From contig NZ_RJKV01000001.1 in the NCBI RefSeq assembly GCF_003751305.1, positions 372,001-436,000 of the forward strand: DNA of 64,000 bases. Direction: 5' to 3'. Below are positions 1 to 8,571 of this stretch, piece by piece. A model generated the notes under the pieces. The model did not search any database. It was not told the DNA's origin and saw only the letters and a list, made by a program, of their open reading frames with translations. How positions within the stretch are numbered: position 1 is the first letter of the stretch; the number at the start of each line of letters is the position of its first letter. The DNA comes from Stenotrophomonas rhizophila. GTDB lineage: Bacteria; Pseudomonadota; Gammaproteobacteria; Xanthomonadales; Xanthomonadaceae. Both the position numbers and the translations under genes were made by a program.

Positions 1-85
1 GCCACACCGGCATTGGCGAGCGATTATCCGGATGCGCCGTGGGAATACAAACGACTCTCACCCCTCCCGGCAGCAGCGCCTGCTG

Positions 86-1465
86 TCAGCGAAGTCCTTC
101 TGCCACGCAGCGGATGCTGAGCCAGGCGCCGCCGCCCGGGGCATCCCCGGCGCGGACACGGAACCCATGCAGGCCGGCGATGGCGGCCACGATCGACAGC
201 CCCAGGCCGAAGCCCTCGGTGGGCTCGCCGCCAGTGCCGGCACCGCCGCCGCGGAAGAAGCGCTGGTAGATCAGGCTGCGGTCCTGCGGCGGAATGCCCG
301 GGCCGTTGTCGATCACATCAATGCGCGGGGCGCCATTGTCGTCCACCGCCCGGAGCAGGATCCGGCCTCTGGCCGGGGTGAAGTGAAGGGCATTGGAGAG
401 CAGGTTGGCCAGCGCTTCGAACAGCAGCTCGCGGTCGCCCCAGAGCGTGCCCACCTGCGGATCGATCTCCAGCAGCAGCTGCTGCTCCTTTTCTTCGGCC
501 AGCGGCAGGTAGAACGCATGCAGTTCCTGCAACAGCTCACCCGCATCCAGTTCGACGAAGGCGGAGCGGCGCTGGTGACTTTCCAGCTCGGAAACGCGCA
601 GCAATGCACCGAAGCGCGCCATCAGCCGGTCGGTCTCGGTCAGCGCCTTGTCCAGTTGGGCGGCGCGCGGGTCGTCTTCCTCCAGCCCGACGCGGGTGCG
701 GTAGAGATGTGCGCGCAGGCGGGTGAGGGGCGTGCGCAGATCATGCGCGATGCTGTCGCACACGCCTTTGACCTCGGTCATCAACTGCTCGATGCGTTCG
801 AGCATGGCATTGACGATGCTCGACAGGCGGTCGATCTCATCGGGGCGGCCGGAGACGGGCAGGCGCTGGCCGAGATCACCGGCGATGATGCGCTTGGTGG
901 CGGCTTCGATCTCCTGGATCCGTCTGAGCGGCCGACGGCGCAGGATGTGCCAGCCGGCCAGGCCGGGAATAATGGTCAGCGAGACGCCCCAGAGCAGCGC
1001 ATCGAGAATGATGCTGTTGACCGCGGTCAGCTTTCCGCTCTGGCGGACGAACACCAGCAGGCGGCCGTCGCGGGTGGCCACGCCAAGGGCGCGGCCGGGT
1101 GCGTCGATCGCGCCGCTGCGCAGTGACCAGCGGTCCACCGCCCGGGCGCGCCCATCGATGCGCAGGCCATCGGGAATCGCCCGCAGCGGGCCCGCCAATG
1201 GCTGCCCGTTGCGGTTGAAGATGCCGTAGGCGTAAGCCCCGTGCAGGTCGTAGCGCAGGCTGTCGCGCAGTGCGTCGTCCAGCGCCTGGCCCTCGAACTT
1301 CCCGAACAGGTGCGCGCGCTGCTGCAGCCCGGATTCGGAGAGTTCATTGAGGTAGTCCGACACGCGCCAGTACATCACCCCCAGCAGCACGCTGGACCAG
1401 GCCACGAACAGTACGCAGTACAACCCGAGCAGCCGGCTGCTGGACGAGCGCCAATGGTCAGACAT
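86..1465 (-). CDS. Two-component sensor histidine kinase
   Basis: Inner-membrane sensor kinase of 459 residues. Transmembrane helices lie near residues 11-31 and 152-172, enclosing a periplasmic sensor of about 120 residues. A HAMP linker follows (about 175-228), then a HisKA domain with the phosphoacceptor in IAHDLRTPL (His241). The ATPase domain shows the N box (NLLSNALHF), DNGPGIPP and GFGLGLSIV. The ATG at 1465 was chosen because it overlaps the response-regulator stop by 8 bp; a longer frame upstream reads through that regulator. The pair is divergent from an RND pump, so control of that pump is likely by context. The stimulus is unknown. Confidence 0.93.
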   Translation of the reverse strand: MSDHWRSSSSRLLGLYCVLFVAWSSVLLGVMYWRVSDYLNELSESGLQQRAHLFGKFEGQALDDALRDSLRYDLHGAYAYGIFNRNGQPLAGPLRAIPDGLRIDGRARAVDRWSLRSGAIDAPGRALGVATRDGRLLVFVRQSGKLTAVNSIILDALLWGVSLTIIPGLAGWHILRRRPLRRIQEIEAATKRIIAGDLGQRLPVSGRPDEIDRLSSIVNAMLERIEQLMTEVKGVCDSIAHDLRTPLTRLRAHLYRTRVGLEEDDPRAAQLDKALTETDRLMARFGALLRVSELESHQRRSAFVELDAGELLQELHAFYLPLAEEKEQQLLLEIDPQVGTLWGDRELLFEALANLLSNALHFTPARGRILLRAVDDNGAPRIDVIDNGPGIPPQDRSLIYQRFFRGGGAGTGGEPTEGFGLGLSIVAAIAGLHGFRVRAGDAPGGGAWLSIRCVAEGLR

Positions 1466-2141
1466 GGTCGTCCAGGACATAGCCGGTGCCACGCACGGTC
1501 CGGATCGGCTGGCCATGCCCCGGCTGGTCGATGCGCTTGCGCAGGCGACCGATGTGCACATCGATCAGGTTGGTGCCGGGATCGAAGTGATAGCCCCACA
1601 CCTCCTGGAACAACATGGTGCGGGTGACCACCTGGCCGGCGTTGCGCACCAGGAACTCGAGCAGTTTGAACTCGGTCGGCAGCAGGGTGATCTCCTCGCC
1701 GGCGCGGCGCGCGGTGCGGGTCATCAGGTCCAGCTCCAGATCGCCGGCACGCAGCAGATTGTCCGCCACGGCGGGCTGGCCGTGGCGACGGATCAGCACC
1801 TCCACGCGGGCGGCCATTTCATCCGAGGCGAAGGGCTTGGTCAGGTAGTCATCGCCGCCGGCACGCAGGCCGCGGACCCGCTCATCCACATCGGAGAGTG
1901 CGCTGATCATCAGCACCGGGGTGGTGATGCCCTGGCGGCGCAGGGCGGTGACCAGGGCCAGGCCGTCCATGCCGGGCAGCATGCGGTCCAGGGTGATCAC
2001 CGCGTAGTCGCCGCGGCAGGCCATCGCCAGGCCGTCCTCGCCGTTGCCCACCCGGTCCACCTCGAAGCCGTGGCTGCGCAGTTCCGTGGCGATTTCCTCG
2101 GCGGTGACGAGGTCGTCCTCGATGGTGAGTACGCGCGGCAT
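1458..2141 (-). CDS. OmpR-family response regulator
   Basis: DNA-binding response regulator of 227 residues with the usual OmpR/PhoB layout. The receiver domain has the acidic pair at Asp9-Asp10, phosphoacceptor Asp52 in ITLDRMLPG and Lys102 in YLTKPF. The C-terminal winged helix ends in RTVRGTGYVL. The start MPRVLTIEDD is typical of the family; an in-frame ATG at 2171 would add ten residues. It overlaps the kinase gene by 8 bp, so the two are co-translated. It probably acts on the divergent efflux genes through the 179 bp gap. The two-gene plus pump arrangement resembles smeRS/smeABC of Stenotrophomonas, but identity cannot be fixed from sequence alone. Confidence 0.93.
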   Translation of the reverse strand: MPRVLTIEDDLVTAEEIATELRSHGFEVDRVGNGEDGLAMACRGDYAVITLDRMLPGMDGLALVTALRRQGITTPVLMISALSDVDERVRGLRAGGDDYLTKPFASDEMAARVEVLIRRHGQPAVADNLLRAGDLELDLMTRTARRAGEEITLLPTEFKLLEFLVRNAGQVVTRTMLFQEVWGYHFDPGTNLIDVHIGRLRKRIDQPGHGQPIRTVRGTGYVLDDHV

Positions 2142-2199
2142 GGGCCACTTTGACGGCTGGGACCGGTGCATCGTCGCAACCCACCGGGGGGGACTGCAA

Positions 2200-2215
2200 A
2201 TGAAAAATGTTTCAT
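2200..2215. promoter_or_regulatory. Palindrome in the regulator/RND divergent promoter region
   Basis: ATGAAA-AATG-TTTCAT is a perfect 6-bp inverted repeat in the gap between the response regulator and the membrane fusion protein gene. A possible -10 (TATATT, 2249-2254) for the efflux genes has no good -35, which would fit activator dependence. It is a candidate operator by position only. Confidence 0.35.
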
Positions 2216-2319
2216 GCGGTTTTCTCCGGATCCTCCCCCCGGTTCTCCTATATTCGCCCCGAGCAGTGGCCCTGTCGCCCGGGCCGCGTGCCCCGTTCAC
2301 GCCTGGAATACCGTCCCCC

Positions 2320-3525
2320 ATGACTGATCCGCTCCCGTCCTTCCCGGCCTCCGGCCGGTTGTCCTGGCCCTGGCGCCTGCCGGTGCTGGGGCTGGCCGTG
2401 GCGTTGGCGTTGGCCGCCTGCAGCAAGGAAGCGCCCAAGGCGAAGGGACCGGCGCCGGAGGTGACGGTGGTCACCCTGCAGACGCAACCGTTGGCCCTGG
2501 CCCAGACGTTGCCCGGGCGCACCGTGGCCTCGCAGGAATCGGATGTGCGCCCGCAGGTCTCCGGGGTATTGCAGGCGCGGTTGTTCGAACAGGGCGAGAT
2601 GGTGAAAGCCGGACAGCCGTTGTTCCAGATCGAACCGGCGCTGTACCAGGCCTCGGTGAACGAAGCGCAGGCCAACCTGCGCACGGCCCAGGCCAGTGCA
2701 GTGGCGGCGGGGTTGCGTGCAAAGCGCATGCAGCAGCTCGGCGTCGGTCAACTGGCGGCGCAGCAGGACGTGGATGATGCAGTGGCCACCCACCAGCAGG
2801 CCGAAGCGGCGGTGCAGGCGGCGCAGGCGGTGCGCGATACCGCGAGAACCAATCTGGGATTTTCGCGGGTGACCGCGCCGATCAGCGGGCGGATCGGCCG
2901 CGCGCTGTTCACCCCGGGCGCGCTGGTGACCAACGGCCAGGCCGAGCCACTGGCGCGGATCCAGCAGGTGGATCCGATGAACGTGGATATCACCCAATCC
3001 AGCAACGAGTACCTGGCACTGCGCCGCGCAATCGCCGAGGGCGGCGTGGAGGCGACCACCGCGCCGGTGCAGCTCAAGCTCTCCGATGGCACCGACTACG
3101 CCCTGACCGGCACGCTGGAATTCGCCGACATCGATGTGGACCAGGAAACCGGTAGCATCACCCTGCGGGCCCAGTTCCCGAATCCAGAGGGGCAGCTGTT
3201 GCCCGGCATGTACGTGCGCGCCCAGGTCGGCCAGGGCACGCAGCAGCAGGCGCTGCTGGTGCCGCAGGCGGCCGTGGACCGCAGCCCGAAGGGCGAGGCG
3301 CTGGCGTGGGTGGTGGGCGCGGACGGCCGCGTGCATCAACGGACCTTCACCACGGCGCGTGCGGTGGGCGACCAGTGGCTGGTACTCGACGGCCTGCGTG
3401 CCGGTGAGCAGGTCGTGCTCAGTGGCCGCCAGGGCCTGAGCGAGGGCGCTACGGTACGGATCAAGCTAGCGGGCGCCGCCGCACCGGCCACGGCGCCCGC
3501 CGCCGCGCCGGCCGGCGAAGGCTGA
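2320..3525 (+). CDS. RND efflux membrane fusion lipoprotein (AcrA/MexA type)
   Basis: Periplasmic adaptor of a tripartite multidrug efflux pump, 401 residues. The signal peptide ends in a lipobox with Cys34 (ALAACSK), so it should be lipid-anchored to the inner membrane. Next come a biotinyl-lipoyl half-motif, an Ala/Gln-rich helical hairpin (about 100-170), the second lipoyl half and beta-barrel domains. The ATG at 2320 gives a normal signal peptide; longer frames run into the divergent promoter. The RND gene starts 7 bp downstream, so the two form an operon. No outer-membrane channel gene follows, so a TolC-like protein from elsewhere is presumably used. Confidence 0.93.
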   Translation: MTDPLPSFPASGRLSWPWRLPVLGLAVALALAACSKEAPKAKGPAPEVTVVTLQTQPLALAQTLPGRTVASQESDVRPQVSGVLQARLFEQGEMVKAGQPLFQIEPALYQASVNEAQANLRTAQASAVAAGLRAKRMQQLGVGQLAAQQDVDDAVATHQQAEAAVQAAQAVRDTARTNLGFSRVTAPISGRIGRALFTPGALVTNGQAEPLARIQQVDPMNVDITQSSNEYLALRRAIAEGGVEATTAPVQLKLSDGTDYALTGTLEFADIDVDQETGSITLRAQFPNPEGQLLPGMYVRAQVGQGTQQQALLVPQAAVDRSPKGEALAWVVGADGRVHQRTFTTARAVGDQWLVLDGLRAGEQVVLSGRQGLSEGATVRIKLAGAAAPATAPAAAPAGEG

Positions 3526-3532
3526 GCCGCCG

Positions 3533-6500
3533 ATGCTGCCGCGCTTCTTCATCCACCGCCCGGTCTTCGCCTGGGTCCTGGCGATCTGCATCATGGCGCT
3601 GGGCACCATCGCGGTGACCCAGCTGCCGGTGGAGCAGTACCCGGATATCGCGCCACCGCAGGTCAACATCACCGCCAACTACACCGGCGCCTCGGCGCAG
3701 ACAGTGGAAGACAGCGTCACCCAGGTGATCGAGCAGCAGATCAAGGGTATCGACCACCTGCTGTATTTCTCCTCCACCAGCTCGTCTTCGGGCCAGGCGC
3801 GGATCACGGTCACTTTCGACCAGCGCGCCAACCCGGACATCGCCCAGGTGCAGGTGCAGAACAGCGTCAACCAGGCGATCAACCGGCTGCCGCAGGAAGT
3901 ACAGCAGCAGGGCGTCACCGTTGCCAAATCACAGGGCGATTCGCTGATGGTGGTGTCGCTGTATGACACCCACCGGCGCATGGAGCGGGTGGACGTCTCC
4001 GATTTCCTGGTCAGCAACGTGCAGGACCCGATCAGCCGCATTCCCGGCGTGGGCGAGATCAACGTGTTCGGCTCGCCCTATGCGATGCGCATCTGGCTGG
4101 ACCCGCACAAGCTGCGTGCCTTCGATCTGATGCCCTCGGATGTGCGCACCGCGATCCAGGCGCAGAACACCCAGGTCACCGCCGGTGAGCTGGGTGCGCT
4201 GCCCACCGGACCGGAGCAGGCGCTCAACGCGACCGTCACCGCCCAGTCGCGGCTGCAGACCGCCGAGCAGTTCCGCGCGATCATCCTGCGCACCCTGCCC
4301 AGCGGCGCGGCCGTGCACCTGAGCGATGTGGCGCGGGTGGAGATCGGCGCGGAGAACTACCAGACCAGCAGCTTCCTCAACGGCTATCCCGCGGCCGGTT
4401 TCTCGGTGACGCTGGCCTCCGGCGCCAACGCGCTGGAAACCGCCGATGCGGTGCGGGCCGAGATCGAGCGGCTGCGCCCGAGCTTCCCGCCGGGGCTGGA
4501 GGTGGCCTATCCACGCGACAGCACGCCGTTCGTGCGGGTCTCGATCGAGGGTGTCATCCACACCCTGATCGAGGCGATCGTGCTGGTCGTGGTGGTGATG
4601 TTCCTGTTCCTGCAGAACCTGCGTGCGACGCTGATCCCGGCAATCACCGTGCCGGTGGTGTTGCTGGGCACGTTCGGCGTGCTCGCGGTGGCCGGCTTCA
4701 CCATCAACACGCTCACCCTGTTTGCGATGGTGCTGGCGATCGGCCTGCTGGTGGACGATGCGATCGTGGTGGTGGAGAACGTCGAACGCATCATTCATGA
4801 GGAGCACCTGCCGCCGCGCGAGGCGACCGAAAAATCGATGGGCGAGATCACCGGTGCGCTGGTCGGCATCACCGTGGTGCTCGGTGCGGTGTTCCTGCCG
4901 ATGGCCTTGTTCGGCGGCTCCACCGGCATCATCTACCGGCAGTTCTCGATCACGATCGCCTCGGCGATGGCGCTGTCGGCACTGGTCGCGCTGACACTGA
5001 CCCCGGCGCTGTGCGCGACCCTGCTCAAGCCATCGAGCGCGCAGAAACCGCCGGGCCGCTTCTTCGCCTGGTTCAACCGTGGCGTGGAACGCAGCCAGAA
5101 CGCCTATCGCGGCAAGCTGGGCGGCATCGTGGCGCACCCGCGGCGCTGGATGGCCCTCTACGTGCTGCTGGTGATCGGCGTGGTCGTGTTGTATGCACGG
5201 ATGCCGACCGGCTTCCTGCCGGTGGAGGACCAAGGGCAGGTGACGTTCCAGTTCTCCACCCCGGAAGGCACGCCGATGGCGCGGACCGAGGCGCTCGGCG
5301 AGCAGATCAGCCGCTACTTCATGGACCACGAGAAGGACAGTCTGGACGTGGTGTTCGTGGTGGTCGGCCGCAACAATGCGGGCACCGGCCAGAACGCGGG
5401 GCAGGGGTTCATGGCGCTCAAGCCGTGGTCCGAACGCGATGCCAAGCACAGCGCCGGGGCGATCATCGCCCGCGCCAACGCGCACTTCCGCAACCTGCCC
5501 GATGCGAAGGTCAACGTGCTGGCACCGCCGGCGGTGCGTGGGCTGGGGCAGTCCAGCGGGTTCGAGCTGTGGTTGCAGGACAACAGCGCTGCCGGCCGCC
5601 CGGCGCTGCAGGCCGCGCAGGAAAAGGTGGTGCAGGCCGCCAGCGACGACGACCGGCTCACCTCCGTGCGGTTGAACGGTCTTGGCGACAAGGCCGAGCT
5701 GCACCTGGACATCGATCAGGCCCAGGCCAGCGCGCTGGGCCTGGCCCAGGCCGACATCAATTCAACGCTGTCCTCCGCCTGGGGCGGCACCTACGTCAAC
5801 GACTTCCTCGACCGCGGCCGGGTCAAGCGCGTGTACGTGCAGGGCGACCAGCCCTACCGCAGCGTGCCCGACGACATCGGCCAGTGGTATGTGCGCGGCA
5901 GCAACGGGCAGATGGCCTCGTTCGCCAGTTTCGCCAGCAGCCACTGGTCACGTGGGCCGCAGCTGCAGCAGCGCTTCAACGGTCTTCCGGCGATGCAGAT
6001 CCAGGGCAGTGCCGCCGAAGGACGCAGCTCCGGCGAGGCGATGCAGACCATGCAGTCCCTGGTGGCCGATCAGCCCGGGTTTGAGCTGCAGTGGAGCGGG
6101 CTCTCCTACCAGGAACAGCTGTCCAGCAACCAGACCCTGTGGCTGTACGCGGCCTCCATCGCCTTCATCTTCCTGTGCCTGGCCGCGCTCTATGAGAGCT
6201 GGACGGTGCCGGTGGCGGTGATGCTGGTCATTCCGCTGGGCGTGATCGGCACGGTGATCGCCACCACCGTGGCGGGCTTCGTCAACGACATCTACTTCCA
6301 GGTGGGGCTGCTCACCACGATCGGTCTGTCGGCCAAGAACGCGATCCTGATCGTCGAGTTTGCCGAGGCCGAGTACCGCGCGGGCAGCTCGGCGGTGGAC
6401 GCGGCGCTGAAGGGTGCGCGGCTGCGTCTGCGGCCGATCGTGATGACTTCGCTGGCCTTCGTGGCCGGTGTGATCCCGCTGGCACTGGCGACCGGCGCTG

Positions 6501-6646
6501 GCGCGGTGAGCCGGCGCGAAATCGGTATCAGCGTGATCGGCGGGATGTTCTCCGGCACGCTGCTGGCGATCCTGCTGGTGCCGCTGTTCTTCGTGCTGGT
6601 GCGGCGCCTGGGCAAGGCCCGGCCCGATCCGGTGGCAAAACACTGA
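3533..6646 (+). CDS. RND multidrug efflux transporter (AcrB/HAE1 family)
   Basis: Proton-driven inner-membrane pump of 1037 residues, full length for the HAE1 family. It opens with FFIHRPVFAWVLAI and has the duplicated layout of six membrane helices and a large periplasmic loop per half. The proton-relay residues are present: Asp408-Asp409 in GLLVDDAIVVVE and Lys935 in GLSAKNAILIVEF. It partners the upstream adaptor and very likely exports hydrophobic or amphiphilic drugs, though substrates cannot be inferred. The usual OprM-type third gene is absent. Probably controlled by the divergent two-component system. Confidence 0.95.
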   Translation: MLPRFFIHRPVFAWVLAICIMALGTIAVTQLPVEQYPDIAPPQVNITANYTGASAQTVEDSVTQVIEQQIKGIDHLLYFSSTSSSSGQARITVTFDQRANPDIAQVQVQNSVNQAINRLPQEVQQQGVTVAKSQGDSLMVVSLYDTHRRMERVDVSDFLVSNVQDPISRIPGVGEINVFGSPYAMRIWLDPHKLRAFDLMPSDVRTAIQAQNTQVTAGELGALPTGPEQALNATVTAQSRLQTAEQFRAIILRTLPSGAAVHLSDVARVEIGAENYQTSSFLNGYPAAGFSVTLASGANALETADAVRAEIERLRPSFPPGLEVAYPRDSTPFVRVSIEGVIHTLIEAIVLVVVVMFLFLQNLRATLIPAITVPVVLLGTFGVLAVAGFTINTLTLFAMVLAIGLLVDDAIVVVENVERIIHEEHLPPREATEKSMGEITGALVGITVVLGAVFLPMALFGGSTGIIYRQFSITIASAMALSALVALTLTPALCATLLKPSSAQKPPGRFFAWFNRGVERSQNAYRGKLGGIVAHPRRWMALYVLLVIGVVVLYARMPTGFLPVEDQGQVTFQFSTPEGTPMARTEALGEQISRYFMDHEKDSLDVVFVVVGRNNAGTGQNAGQGFMALKPWSERDAKHSAGAIIARANAHFRNLPDAKVNVLAPPAVRGLGQSSGFELWLQDNSAAGRPALQAAQEKVVQAASDDDRLTSVRLNGLGDKAELHLDIDQAQASALGLAQADINSTLSSAWGGTYVNDFLDRGRVKRVYVQGDQPYRSVPDDIGQWYVRGSNGQMASFASFASSHWSRGPQLQQRFNGLPAMQIQGSAAEGRSSGEAMQTMQSLVADQPGFELQWSGLSYQEQLSSNQTLWLYAASIAFIFLCLAALYESWTVPVAVMLVIPLGVIGTVIATTVAGFVNDIYFQVGLLTTIGLSAKNAILIVEFAEAEYRAGSSAVDAALKGARLRLRPIVMTSLAFVAGVIPLALATGAGAVSRREIGISVIGGMFSGTLLAILLVPLFFVLVRRLGKARPDPVAKH

Positions 6647-6757
6647 ACGGCGGCCTCCCCGGACCCCCGATTTCATCTTGTTGACCCATTCCGTTCACGG
6701 TTTCGATGCCGCTAGGCCATTAGCGTAGATCGTCCCCACACCGCTTGGAGACACGCC

Positions 6758-6976
6758 ATGAATCCCCTGCAGACGGTCGCTCGGACCATGCGAAACGGGT
6801 TGGAAGAAGTGGCGGCCCTGCTGGTCGGCCAGCGCGCCGAGTCACTGCGCGAGGACGATACGGCCGCGCCCGGGGTGGGCATCCCGATGCCGCGCCGCCT
6901 GCCCCTAAAGCGCCCGCTGCTGCATGGGCGCAAGGGTATGGCCCCGTGGCAGAAGGTCGGCCCGGGCCGGCGCTAA
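6758..6976 (+). CDS. Small hypothetical basic protein
   Basis: Predicted protein of 72 residues that I do not recognise. GGAGA lies about 6 nt before the ATG, which supports translation. The sequence is soluble; its C-terminal half is rich in Arg, Lys and Pro and ends KVGPGRR, so it could bind nucleic acid or be disordered. It follows the RND gene by 111 bp and is probably transcribed alone. Its stop overlaps the stop of the convergent GFA-family gene by 4 bp. Existence is plausible; function is unknown. Confidence 0.55.
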   Translation: MNPLQTVARTMRNGLEEVAALLVGQRAESLREDDTAAPGVGIPMPRRLPLKRPLLHGRKGMAPWQKVGPGRR

Positions 6977-7383
6977 GCGCGGTTGGCATCGGCGGGGTGG
7001 TTGACCCCGTCATTCACCGGCACCTCGCCGATATCGAAGGGATTGACCCCGTCCAGGCAGCCGAGGTTGTAGCCATATTCATCCGGTGAAGAACGTCGCT
7101 GATGGTGCGTGTAGATACCGCACACGCTGCAGAAGTGGTGGCGGGCGACGTGCGTGTTGAACTGATACAGCCGCAGTTCGTCATGGCCCTGCACGATCTC
7201 CAGATCCGCCAGCTTCACCGAGGCCACGATCGCGCCGCGGCGGCGGCACATGGAGCAGTCGCAACGCCGCGGCGAGACCACGCCGTCGGGCAGGTGCAGA
7301 CGCAGGACGACGGCGCCGCAATGGCAGCGCAGCAGATGGTGGCACTGGATCGGCACGCCGCCGATGGTGGTCAATCCCTGCAT
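6973..7383 (-). CDS. GFA-family (glutathione-dependent formaldehyde-activating-like) protein
   Basis: Zinc-binding protein of 136 residues in the GFA/CENP-V fold. The cysteine pattern matches the family: CHC (Cys20, Cys22), CDCSMC (Cys41, 43, 46) and CSVC (Cys85, 88). Family members bind glutathione adducts or related small thiols, but the activity of most, including this one, is unassigned. The ATG at 7383 begins the conserved region; the frame stays open upstream, antisense to the DUF4105 gene, which is a high-GC artefact. It is convergent with the small basic protein gene and likely monocistronic. Confidence 0.88.
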   Translation of the reverse strand: MQGLTTIGGVPIQCHHLLRCHCGAVVLRLHLPDGVVSPRRCDCSMCRRRGAIVASVKLADLEIVQGHDELRLYQFNTHVARHHFCSVCGIYTHHQRRSSPDEYGYNLGCLDGVNPFDIGEVPVNDGVNHPADANRA

Positions 7384-7557
7384 GAGGGGCGCTTCCCGGG
7401 TAGCCGTTGGTGACCAAGTATGCGATTGGGTGGGCAGGCGACGCCATGTGGTGCCGGGTCCCGGGGTGAACGGCGGCCCGAAGCTGAACAGGCTCGACAT
7501 GCAGCGCACACAGGCCTTATGGCTAACTAGCGCCCCGGATAGACGACGGATCGATGC

Positions 7558-8571
7558 GTGAAGAAGGCAGGACGATGGGGGCTGGCGCTGCTGATGCTGC
7601 TGGCGGCGCTGTGGATCACCGGTTTGCTGGCCTATCAGCTGCCCGGTCCAGGCTGGTTGCGGTATCTGCTGGTGGGCCTGTGGGCGGTGTTCGCCGTCAC
7701 CGGCGCGATCGGCGTCGCGCGTGCGCGCGCCGGGCGCTGGCCGGGCGTCCTGTACGGCGTGGCACTGGTGCTCTCGGGCATCTGGTGGCTGCTGCTCACT
7801 CCCCGCCAGGATCGGATCTGGGCCGACGACGTCGCCCAGCGCCTGAAGGTGGTCGAGGTCGATGGCCCACGGGTGGTGCTGGACAACGTGCGTGACTTCA
7901 CCTGGCGCAGCGAGACCGACTACGACGCGCGCTGGGTGCGCCGCGAGTACAACCTGGACCAGCTGCGCTCGGCCGACCTGATCATGTCCTACTGGATGGG
8001 CCCGGCGATCGCGCACACGCTGATCTCGTTCGGGTTCGATGATGGCCGCTACCTGGTGTTCTCGCTGGAGATCCGCAAGGAGCGCGGCGAGTCCTTCTCC
8101 GCACTGGGCGGGTTCTTCCGCAAGTTCGAGATGACCCTGGTTGCTTCGGAGGAGACCGACATCGTGCGCACGCGCACCAACGCGCGGGGCGAAGATGTCT
8201 ATCTGTACCGCCTGCACGGCATGACCCAGGAACAGCTCCAGGCCTTGTTCGTGTCCTACCTCGGCGAGGCCCGCAAGCTCGACGCCGCACCGGCGTTCTA
8301 CAACACCCTGACCAGCAACTGCACCACCATCGTGTACGAACTGGCCAAGCAGATCGCGCCGGGGCTGCCGATGGACTACCGGCTGCTGGCCTCGGGCTAC
8401 TTCGCCGAGTACGCGCGTGACCTGGGCGTACTCACGCCCGGCGTACCGTTCGAGACGTTGAAAGCGCGCGGGCGGATTACCGACCGTGCGCGGGCAAGCA
8501 GCGAGACCGATGATTTTTCACAGGTGATCCGCCGGGGCGTCCCGGGGACAGGGCAGGGAAGCGTTCCATGA
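7558..8571 (+). CDS. DUF4105 domain membrane protein
   Basis: Protein of 337 residues with three N-terminal hydrophobic helices (about residues 8-27, 33-52, 60-80) followed by a DUF4105 domain. The conserved NTLTSNCTTIVYELA segment near residue 245 contains the family's Cys, and a second block reads YRLLASGYFAEYARDLG. DUF4105 has a papain-like look, but its activity is undefined. Translation starts at GTG 7558. The stop overlaps the ATG of the next lipoprotein hydrolase by ATGA, so the two are translationally coupled and probably act together at the envelope. Confidence 0.88.
   Translation: MKKAGRWGLALLMLLAALWITGLLAYQLPGPGWLRYLLVGLWAVFAVTGAIGVARARAGRWPGVLYGVALVLSGIWWLLLTPRQDRIWADDVAQRLKVVEVDGPRVVLDNVRDFTWRSETDYDARWVRREYNLDQLRSADLIMSYWMGPAIAHTLISFGFDDGRYLVFSLEIRKERGESFSALGGFFRKFEMTLVASEETDIVRTRTNARGEDVYLYRLHGMTQEQLQALFVSYLGEARKLDAAPAFYNTLTSNCTTIVYELAKQIAPGLPMDYRLLASGYFAEYARDLGVLTPGVPFETLKARGRITDRARASSETDDFSQVIRRGVPGTGQGSVP

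Noticed and set aside
1..85. Possible C-terminal end of an upstream plus-strand gene (an open frame runs to a stop at 118-120).
   Set aside because: Fewer than 40 codons are visible and they match nothing recognisable; overlap with the kinase gene makes it weak.
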